From Arenicola marina (lineage: Eukaryota; Annelida; Polychaeta; Arenicolidae), in contig OZ025258.1 in assembly GCA_964019135.1 (NCBI GenBank), forward strand, positions 2,232,001-2,296,000: a stretch of DNA of 64,000 bases, written 5' to 3'. The position numbers were made by a program, and so were the translations under genes. Every line of letters starts with the position of its first letter. Positions within the stretch are counted from its first letter, which is position 1. Under the pieces are notes generated by a model. It was not told the DNA's origin. It worked only from the letters and a program-made list of their open reading frames with translations, and searched no databases. Positions 35,601-47,600 of this stretch are shown piece after piece.

Positions 35601-38600
35601 GTCCCCTGGGGCCAGCCTGCCATGTCGTATGGTGGTCCCCTGAGGCCAGCCTGCCATGTCATATGGTGGTCCCCTGAGGCCAGCCTGCCATGTCATATGG
35701 TGGTCCCTGAGGCCAGCCTACCATGTCATATGCTGGTCCCCTGAGGCCAGCCTGCCATGTCGTATGGTGGTCCCCTGAGGCCAGCCTGCCATGTCATATG
35801 GTGGTCCCCTGAGGCCAGCCTGCCATGTCGTATGGTGGTCCCCTGAGGCCAGCCTGCCATGTCATATGGTGGTCCCCTGAGGCCAGCCTGCCATGTCATA
35901 TGGTGGCCCCTGAGGCCAGCCTGTCATGTCGTATGGTGGTCCCCTGAGGCCAGCCTGCCATGTCATATGGTGGTCCCCTGAGGCCAGCCTGCCATGTCAT
36001 ATGGTGGTCCCCTGAGGCCAGCCTGCCATGTCATATGGTGGTCCCCCTGAGGCCAGTCTGCCATGTCATATGGTGGTCCCCTGAGGCCAGCCTGCCATAT
36101 CATATGGTGGTCCCCTGAGGCCAGCCTGCCATGTCATATGGTGGCTTCTGAGGCCAGCCTGCCATGTCATATGGTGGTCCCCTGAGGCCAGCCTGCCATG
36201 TCGTATGGTGGTCCCCCTGAGGCCAGTCTGCCACTAGCTATATGCCCCACCTTTGAAGACGTAGTGATAGTTTCTCAGCAGGGTCTGCAGACCGCCGCAT
36301 TGGTTCTTCAGCAGCTGCAAGGTGTCGGCGTCAAACAGACCGACCAACTCGACCAGCGGCACGCTTCCTGCAACACACATAGGCAAGGGTTAACGGGAAC
36401 GGAAACATCCCAATGACATGACCTGGAGGTCAAGGGCAGGAACTGGAAGACAAGGACATGACCTAGAGCTCAATGACTAGGTTCGGAGGACAATGACATA
36501 ATCTAGAGGTCAAGAACATGGTGCCGAGGTCAATGACATGATCTAGAGGTCAAGGACATGATATACAGGACAATGACATAACCTAGAGGTCTAGGACATG
36601 ATCCGGAGCTCAAGGACATGATCTAAATTTCAAGGACCTGTTTCGGAGGTCAGTGACCTGATCTACAGGTCAAGGACATGACATGGAGGACAATAACAGT
36701 CTAGAGGTGCATGACATGGTCCGGGGGTCAATGACATGATCTAGAGATCAAGGACATGGTCCGGAGGTCAATGACATGATCTAGAGGTCAAGACCATGGT
36801 TCAGAGGTCAATGACATGATCTACATCCACATCCATATCTCTTGCTAGGACACCATAAGAACTACAGCCATATCTCTTGCTAGGACACCATAAGAACTAC
36901 AGCCATATCTCTTGCTAGGACACCATAAGAACTACAGCCATATCTCTTGCTAGGAAACCATAAGAACTACAGCCATATCTCTTGCTAGGAAACCATAAGA
37001 ACTACAGCCATATCTCTTGCTAGGAAACCATAAGAACTACAGCCATATCTCTTGCTAGGAAACCATGACAACTACAGCCATATCTTTTGCTGGGAAACCA
37101 TAAGAACTACAGCCATATCTCTTGCTAGGAAACCATAACAACTACAGCCATATTTCTTGCTAGGAAACCAAAACAACTACAGCCATATCTCTTGCTAGGA
37201 AACTATAACAACTACAGCCATATCTCTTGCTAGGACACCATAATAACTACAGCCATATCTCTTGCTAGGAAACCATAACAACTACCGCCATATCTCTTGC
37301 TAGGAAACCATGACAACTACAGCCATATCTTTTGCTGGGAAACCATAACAACTACAGCCATATCTCTTGCTAGGAAACCATAAGAACTGCAGCCATATCT
37401 CTTGCTAGGAAACCATAAGAACTACAGCCATATCTCTTGCTAGGAAACCATGACAACTACAGCCATATCTCTTGCTAGGAAACCATAACAACTACAGTCA
37501 TATCTCTTGCTAGGAAACCATAAGAACTACAGCCATATCTCTTGCTAGGAAACCATAAGAACTACAGCCATATCTCTTGCTAGGAAACCATGACAACTAC
37601 AGCCATATCTTTTGCTGGGAAACCATAACAACTACAGCCATATCTCTTGCTAGGAAACCATAAGAACTGCAGCCATATCTCTTGCTAGGAAACCATAAGA
37701 ACTACAGCCATATCTCTTGCTAGGAAACCATGACAACTACAGCCATATCTCTTGCTAGGAAACCATAACAACTACAGTCATATCTCTTGCTAGGAAACCA
37801 TAAGAACTACAGCCATATCTCTTGCTAGGAAACCATAAGAACTACAGCCATATCTCTTGCTAGGAAACCATAAGAACTACAGCCATATCTCTTGCTAGGA
37901 AACCATAAGAACTACAGCCATATCTCTTGCTTGGACACCATAAGAACTACAGCCATATCTCTTGCTAGGAAACCATAAGAACTACCGCCATATCTCTTGC
38001 TAGGACACCATAATAACTACAGCCATATCTCTTGCTAGGAAACCATAAGAACTACAGCCATATCTCTTGCTAGGACACCATAATAACTACAGCCATATCT
38101 CTTGCTAGGAAACCATAACAACTACCGCCATATCTCTTGCTAGGAAACCATAATAACTAGAGCCATATCTCTTGCTAGGAAACCATAAGAACTACAGCCA
38201 TATCTCTTGCTAGGACACCATAATAACTACAGCCATATCTCTTGCTAGGAAACAATAACAACCACATCCATGTTGCTTGCTCCACGACATCACATTATAG
38301 GACACACAACATACTGATTCCTACCTCCTTTCCGCCACGTCCTGCCCTGAGGAAGCTCCAACACGCCGCCATCTTGTTCCAGCAGCTTCCAGAAGACCTT
38401 GGCCGCCATGTTGTCCTTCACGTCTCTGGCCATACTGACACAGTTTCTGGTCGTCACCACCGCGCTTCTCGGCAGGAAGTCGCTGGCCGAGTGCTGAGCG
38501 AGCGCCCCGCCCCCTGAGGCCATAAGGCAAGGAAAGGACTTCATTACAGACAACGTAAGCGGCAGCTACTCCTGTCCCAACCGACACACTATACGCACAG

Positions 38601-41600
38601 TAACTAACGCTTACCATGGTGACAGTACTTGGTCTTACTGCCAGTGCTATGTTTACCATGGTGACAGTACTTGGTTTTACTGCCAGTGCTATACTTGCCA
38701 TGGTTACAGTACTTGGTCTTACTGCCATTGCTATACTTGCCATGGTGACAGTACTTGGTATTACTTCCAGTGCTATACTTGCCATGGTTACAGTACTTGG
38801 TCTTACTGCCATTGCTATACTTGCCATGGTGACAGTACTTGGTATTACTTCCAGTGCTATACTTGCCATGGTGACAGTACTTGGTATTACTTCCAGTGCT
38901 ATACTTGCCATGGTTACAGTACTTGGTCTTACTGCCATTGCTATACTTGCCATGGTGACAGTACTTGGTATTACTTCCAGTGCTATACTTGCCATGGTTA
39001 CAGTACTTGGTCTTACTTCCAGTGCCATACTTGCCATGGTGACAGTAAGTCTTAAATTCAGATTCCACTACCCACCTGTCCCCTGGTGAGCCGCTGTGTC
39101 CCGCCCCGAAGGGTCTAGGGGTGAGGCTGGTGGGGGGCGTTGGTCTGGCGGACGCTGTTCCGGGGTTGGTGGAGGCCGGGGCCGACTGTCGATGTACGCC
39201 TGCATCCGGGATCTGACGACCGACTGGCCTTCCGGATACGCCCTCTTCTGGCCAATGAAGCACACCTGGAGCGGAAGCCATACACGGGCGTCATGTAGGC
39301 CGGGGTTAGACATGTAGGCCGGAGTTAGACATGTAGGCCGGGGTTAGACATGTAGGCCGGAGTTAGACATGTAGGTCGGGATTAGACCTGTAGGCCGGGG
39401 TTAGACATGTAGGCCGGTGTTAGACATGTAGGCCGGTGTTAGACATGTAGGACGAGGTTAGACATGTAGGCCGGTGTTAGACATGTAGGCTGGTGTTAGA
39501 CATGTAGGCCGGGGTTAGACATGTAGGCCGGGGTTAGACATGTAGGCCGGTGTTAGACATGTAGGCCGATGTCAGCCATGTAGGCCGGTGTTAGACATGT
39601 AGGCCGGTGTTAGACATGTAGGCCGGTGCTAGACATGTAGGCTGGTGATAGACATGTAGGCCGGTGTTAGACATGTAGGTCGGAGTTAGACATGTAGACG
39701 GTAGACCTACCCTCTTGGTGGACGGGATCCTCAGAGTGTCCTCCTCCACGCTGAAGCCACAGACCTGACCCACCTCCCGGACATAGTTGAGGTAGGTGCG
39801 ATACTGACTGAGGCCAGCCGTCTTCTTGTTGAACTTGGCGAAGAAGTCCCAGGGACAGCATGGCAGCACAAAGAAGCGGCAGTCAGGGGCCGACCTGGAG
39901 GATGACAAGGGACAGCTCTCTCACTCTCCTCGCACACCTGCCCGCCATGGGGACGCGACACCTCATCCACCTGGCGGTGAAACCTGCCCGCCAGGGGGAC
40001 GCTACACCTCATCTAGCCCTGTTGCATGCCCCTCCCTGGCTTATCCGCTCTGGGGAGCGGGCCGGAGGGCCATGAAGCCAGTGTCGGTTGCGATTGTTGA
40101 TTTAAAAATCAGCGCCCTTCGGCCGTCGATTGCAGAAAGTACAGAAATAAACGGTCCTTATCAATTTGTCAAGTTGTTCTTCATACCTTTATAGTTCCAA
40201 GGGCAATGAGATTGAAAACAAACAAAATCCACCACTTTCTGTACTGGTGAAAGTTTTCAACAACAATTTTCAACAACTCTCCCCGCCGCCATGTCGCTGT
40301 TACGTCACAGTTCTCGTCGATCTCCCGGCAGAGGGCGTTACGCTTACGCCATAGTCCGAGGAAAAATTGTGATGCGAGGAACGAGCTCCGTCTGCCGGGA
40401 GATCGACGAGAACTGTGACGTGACGATTGTTTTCAATCTCATTGCCCTTGGAACTATAAAGGTATAAAGAACAACTTGACAAATTGATCAGGACCGTTTA
40501 TTTCTGTACTTTCTGCAATCGACGGCCGAAGGGCGCTGATTTTTAAATCAACGCTCACAACCGAAACTGGCTTCATGGCTCTCTCTCGTCTCCTTTAGGT
40601 GCGAGGTCAAGAGAGCCATGTGTCAAGGCTACACCTCATCCACCTGGCGGTGAAACCTGCCGGCCAGGGGGACGCTACATCTCATCCACCTGGCGGTGAA
40701 ACCTGCCCACCAGGGGGACGCTACACCTCATCCACCTGGCGGTGAAACCTGCCCGCCAAGGGAACGCGACAATGGAGCTCACCTGGAGGCGATTACTGGT
40801 AGCCACAGTGTCAGTAGACAATGGAGCTCACCTGGAGGCGATTACTGGTAGTCACAGTGTCAGTAGACAATGGAGCTCACCTGGAGGCGATTACTGGTAG
40901 TCAGTGTCAGTAGACAATGGAGCTCACCTGGAGGCGATTACTGGTAGCCACGGTGTCAGTAGACAATGGAGCTCACCTGGAGGCGATTACTGATAGCCAC
41001 GGTGTCAGTAGACAATGGAGCTCACCTGGAGGCGATTACTGGTAGTCACTGTGTCAGTACACAATGGAGCTCACCTCGAGGCGATTACTGGTAGCCACGG
41101 TGTCAGTGGGCAATGGAGCTCACCTGGAGGCGATTACTGGTAGTCACAGTGTCAGTAGACAAGAGAGCTCACCTGGAGGCGATTACTGGTAGTCAGTGTC
41201 AGTAGACAATGGAGCTCACATGGAGGCGATTACTGGTAGCCACGGTGTCAGTAGACAATGGAGCTCACCTGGAGGCGATTACTGGTAGCCACGGTGTCAG
41301 TGGGCAATGGAGCTCACCTGTAGGCGATTACTGGTAGTCAGTGTCAGTAGACAATGGAGCTCACCTGGAGGCGATTACTGGTAGTCACAGTGTCAGTAGA
41401 CAAGAGAGCTCACCTGGAGGCGATTACTGGTGGTCAGTGTCAGTAGACAATGGAGCTCACCTGGAGGCGATTACTGGTAGCCACGGTGTCAGTAGACAAT
41501 GGAGCTCACCTGGAGGCGATTACTGGTAGCCACGGTGTCAGTGGGCAATGGAGCTCACCTGGAGGCGATTACTGGTAGCCACGGTGTCAGTAGACAATGG

Positions 41601-44600
41601 AGCTCACCTGGGGGCGATTACTAGTAGCCACGGTGTCAGTAGACAATGGAGCTCACCTGGGGGCGATTACTGGTAGCCACAGTGTAACTAGACAATGGAG
41701 CTCACCTGGAGGCGATTACTGGTAGCCACGGTGTCAGTAGACAATGGAGCTCACCTGCAGGCGATTATTGGTAGTCACAGTGTCAGTGGACAATGGAGCT
41801 CACCTGGGGGCGATTACTGGTAGTCACAGTGTCAGTGGACAATGGAACTCACCTGGAGGCGATTACTGGTAGTCACAGTGTCAGTAGACAATGGAGCTCA
41901 CCTGGGGGCGATTACCGGTAGCCACGGTGTCAGTGGGGAATGGAGCACACCTGGGGGCGATTACTGGTAGTCACAGTGTCAGTAGACAATGGGAGCTCAC
42001 ATGGAGGCGATTACCGGTAGCCACGGTGTCAGTGGGCAATGGAGCACACCTGGGGGCGATTACTGGTAGCCACGGTGTCAGTAGACAATGGAGCTCACCT
42101 GGAGGCGATTACTGGTAGTCACAGTGTCAGTAGACAATGGAGCTCACCTGTAGGCGATTACTGGTAGCCACGGTGTCAGTGGGCAATGGAGCTCACCTTG
42201 AGGCGATTACTGGTAGCCACGGTGTCAGTTCGTCGCTGTGATTGCCTATCAACCAGTCGTAACCGGGAAACAATTGGTCTCCGGTGGGCTGAATGGCTTC
42301 TTCCTGAACAGACACCATGTTTACTGGTCACACACAATGGACTGGAGTCACTGAGTGGTTAATCACGAACTACTGTGTTGGTCAAAGCAGGGTCAGTGTG
42401 AGGGCGATGGCGAGGGTCAGTGTGAGGGTCAGCGTTAGGTCGAGGATCAGGGCGAGGGTCAGGGAAATTGCCGGATATCGTACGCAAATTACTTCGATAT
42501 TGATACTTCAAGGGGTAAAGTACATTGTAAAGTACATTGTAAAGTACATTGTAGAGTATATTACGTACAAGAATTAAAAACCCACAAGCTGGCATAATAA
42601 TACAGGTGACACGAACCAAAGTCAGTGCAACTGTACCCAAGGGTGGATACGATTTCGAAAAAAGAATGATGCTGTTTAGTCGCAGTTTGCTTAGGTCTAG
42701 GTCATCACTATGATAGGTAGAGACGGGATCTCACCTTGAGGTTGAACTTGGGTCCGTACCAGTCCCATATCTTCCGTCGCCGTACATCCAGTCCAAGCCC
42801 ACGGTGCTGGAGGACGGACACACACACAGACATCAAATTGGGTGAGCCCAACGACAATAGCTGTGGCAACCGATATCACTTTACGTCACTTTACCAGCTC
42901 GCCACTTTAAAACATGCGGAGGTGTAAGGGGAAACGATACATTCAAAACCCATGACGGTCGATTGTAAACTAACTGAGCGACTTATATGAATGTATTAAT
43001 GCATGGCGTAAAATGGACTCACCCCTTCTGATGCCAAGATGTAGACGAGCAATCCGTTTCCACAACCCAGATCCACAAACGATTGCTTTTGGCAGAGCTT
43101 CTTCTGTCTGCGCTCTTCCTCCCACAACACCTTGAAATAAAACATGAAAACTGTCACAACTTTCACAAGGTTCCGTACCACGAAGGTGATAAGTAAGAAC
43201 AAAAACCGACAGTTGGCCATCTTCAGACGTGAGAGGCGTACATAACCACAAGGAGGATACGCAGACGTGAGAGGCGTACATAACCACGAGGAGGATACGC
43301 AGACGTGAGAGGCGTACATAACCACAAGGAGGATACGCAGACGTGAGGCGTACATAACCACAAGGAGGATACGCAGACGTGAGAGGCGTACATAACCACA
43401 AAGAGGATACGCAGACGTGAGGCGTACATAACCACAAGGAGGATACGCAGACGTGAGAGGCGCACATAACCACAAGGAGGATACGCAGACGTGAGGCGTA
43501 CATAACCACAAGGAGGATACGCAGACGTGAGGCGTACATAACCACAAGGAGGATACGCAGACGTGAGAGGCGTACATAACCACGAGGAGGATACGCAGAC
43601 GTGAGGCGTACATAACCACGAGGAGGATACGCAGACGTGAGAGGCGTACATAACCACTAGGAGGATACGCAGACGTGAGAGGCGTACATAACCAAAAGGA
43701 GGATACGCAGACGTGAGAGGCGTACATAACCACGAGGAGGATACGCAGACGTGAGAGGCGTACATAACCACAAGGAGGATACGCAGACGTGAGGCGTACA
43801 TAACCACAAGGAGGATACGCAGACGTGAGAGGCGTACATAACCACGAGGAGGATACGCAGACGTGAGGCGTACATAACCACGAGGTGGATACGCAGATGT
43901 GAGAGGCGTACATAACCACAAGGAGGATACGCAGACGTGAGAGGCGTACATAACCACGAGGAGGATACGCAGACGTGAGAGGCGTACATAACCACAAGGA
44001 GGATACGCAGACGTGAGGCGTACATAACCACAAGGAGGATACGCAGACGTGAGAGGCGTACATAACCACAAGGAGGATACGCAGACGTGAGAGGCGTACA
44101 TAACCACAAGGAGGATACGCAGACGTGAGAGGCGTACATAACCACGAGGAGGATACGCAGACGTGAGGCGTACATAACCACGAGGTGGATACGCAGATGT
44201 AAGAGGCGTACATAACCACGAGGTGGATACGCAGATGTGAGAGGCGTACATAACCACAAGGAGGATACGCAGACGTGAGAGGCGTACATAACCACGAGGA
44301 GGATACGCAGACGTGAGGCGTACATAACCACGAGGAGGATACGCAGACGTGAGGCGTACATAACCACAAGGAGGATACGCAGACGTGAGACGTACATAAC
44401 CACGAGGAGGATACGCAGACGTGAGAGGCGTACATAACCACAAGGAGGATACGCAGACGTGAGAGGCGTACATAACCACAAGGAGGATACGCAGTAAGTA
44501 ATTTGCATTCCTGAGTTCGAATCAGGCCTCGGGCACCTAAGCTGGAACATGTTCCATTCATTCATCCGTCATCGTCCTTGGAGGTTCCTCGGCCAAGTTT

Positions 44601-47600
44601 AGTCCTTGTGTGCACAAAAGCGGCATAAAATACCAATTCATTTAATAATTGGCGGTCCCTGACACCTACCAAGAGGTATGAAGCGATAGCAACGTCTTCA
44701 AACACGAACTTCTGGGGATCTGTGGTTTCCGGCCAAATCTGCGGTATTCAAAAATAGTAACGTTTTGGGCATCATTCACTGAGAGTGGAATCTGACAGAA
44801 TAAAAGCAGGTTAGTCATCATAACTTAAACACGAATATCTAAAAGATCTGATGAGATGCAAGTGATCCTCTTGTACTGTTATACAGCATTGTCCAGCACA
44901 TAAATATATAAATGATCTAATGAGATAAAAGTGATCCCTTTGCACTGTTATACAGCATTGTCCAGCACATAAATATATAAATGATCTAATGAGATGAAAG
45001 TGATCCCTTTGTACTGTTATACAGCATTGTCCAGCACATAAATATATAAATGATCTAATGAGATGAAAGTGATCCCTTTGTACTGTTATACAGCATTGTC
45101 CAGCACATAAATATATAAATGATCTAATGAGATGAAAGTGATCCCTTTGTACTGTTATACAGCATTGTCCAGCATATAAATATATAAATGATCTAATGAG
45201 ATGAAAGTGATCCCTTTGTACTGTTATACAGCATTGTCCAGCACATAAATATATAAATGATCTAATGAGATGAAAGTGATCCCCTTGCACTGTTATACAG
45301 CATTGTCCAGCACATAAATATATAAATGATCTAATGAGATGAAAGTGATCCCTTTGTACTGTTATACAGCATTGTCCAGCACATAAATATATAAATGATC
45401 TAATGAGATGAAAGTGATCCCTTTGTACTGTTATACAGCATTGTCCAGCACATAAATATATAAATGATCTAATGAGATGAAAGTGATCCCTTTGTACTGT
45501 TATACAGCATTGTCCAGCATATAAATATATAAATGATCTAATGAGATGAAAGTGATCCTTTTGTACTGTTATACAGCATTGTCCAGCACATAAATATATA
45601 AATGATCTAATGAGATAAAAGTGATCCCTTTGCACTGTTATACAGCATTGTCCAGCATATAAATATATAAATGATCTAATGAGATGAAAGTGATCCCTTT
45701 GTACTGTTATACAGCATTGTCCAGCACATAAATATATAAATGATCTAATGAGATGAAAGTGATCCCCTTGCACTGTTATACAGCACTGTCCAGCACATAA
45801 ATATATAAATGATCTAATGAGATGAAAGTGATCCCTTTGTACTGTTATACAGCATTGTCCAGCACATAAATATATAAATGATCTAATGAGATGAAAGTGA
45901 TCCCCTTGCACTGTTATACAGCATTGTCCAGCACATAAATATATAAATGATCTAATGAGATGAAAGTGATCCCTTTGTACTGTTATACAGCATTGTCCAG
46001 CACATAAATATATAAATGATCTAATGAGATGAAAGTGATCCCTTTGTACTGTTATACAGCATTGTCCAGCACATAAATATATAAATGATCTAATGAGATG
46101 AAAGTGATCCCTTTGTACTGTTATACAGCATTGTCCAGCATATAAATATATAAATGATCTAATGAGATGAAAGTGATCCCTTTGTACTGTTATACAGCAT
46201 TGTCCAGCACATAAATATATAAATGATCTAATGAGATAAAAGTGATCCCTTTGCACTGTTATACAGCATTGTCCAGCATATAAATGATCTAATGAGATGA
46301 AAGTGATCCCTTTGTACTGTTATACAGCATTGTCCAGCACATAAATATATAAATGATCTAATGAGATGAAAGTGATCCCCTTGCACTGTTATACAGCATT
46401 GTCCAGCACATAAATATATAAATGATCTAATGAGATGAAAGTGATCCCTTTGTACTGTTATACAGCATTGTCCAGCACATAAATATATAAATGATCTAAT
46501 GAGATGAAAGTGATCCCTTTGTACTGTTATACAGCATTGTCCAGCACATAAATATATAAATGATCTAATGAGATGAAAGTGATCCCTTTCTACTGTTAGA
46601 CATCATTGTCCAGCACATAATGATAGACCGACAATAATTGCACTTAGAAGGCAGTGTGGGGCAGTCACCTGGACAAGAGGCAGGCCGTATTTGACCTTGA
46701 GCTCTTGGTAGAGCTCGTTGTAGCGTTCCAAGGACACCAGTTTGAGCGAGGTGACCTCTGTGTTGAGCGCGGCCTCCTCGCTCCAGCGCGCCAGCTTGTG
46801 GAGGAGGGTGTCCGCCAGCCACGTGTCCGTGTACCCCAGCGTGTTGCCGGGCTGGTACTGGGCCGCGGCCCCGCGCACCGACAGCGCGATACTGCAGCAA
46901 TGGACACCCACACCGTGCCGGTCACATACATGCAGCACCAACGGCGCAGCCTGCCCACCGCCGCCACATCACCCAGACATCACACCAATGTATGCCACAC
47001 AGCACCAAATACTAAGGTCAAGCAGTGGGCTGGAGAGCGCTATTAATACAGAATCCTGATCGCATAATATAGCAATAACAATAGCACATTCATAAGTCCA
47101 TGATGACATCATTACAGAGAGGAGCCGCAACCCAAGGTCCTATTGATCCGGCTTTAGACGGGGCATACCCAGCCACGGCCAAGATACCGCGACTCACGCA
47201 GTCACTGGTCACACCCACGTCATCTGGTAGCTAAACGCGGCACTGTGGGGGCGCTGACCGTGCTATGACCATCGAGACCTGTGTGTAGCACGCTTGCTCA
47301 CCTGCTCTCCGGCCCTTGGTGCTCGAGCTGGTAACCCAGATCAGCCTCATACGCTGTCGTGGTCTTGTCCGGGTTGATGTGTTGTAACGGTATAAACGAC
47401 GCAGTCGCATTATTTCTATCTGCACAAATATAACATGTTTAATCAACTAACATCAATATATTGCGACCATCTGACATAGAATTTAGCTCCCAGTGCCACA
47501 TAATATTGTATTACAATCCAACTTTCACTTCGATATTTTAAATAACCAATATGTTCTACAGGGCATGAAATCAAGCCTTTGGCACGGACTCAGATTGTGT

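Noticed and set aside
44811-46256. A 481-codon minus frame with a 23-residue period
   Set aside because: An in-frame 69-bp array within TRMT44 intron 3, with no variation that favours protein sequence.
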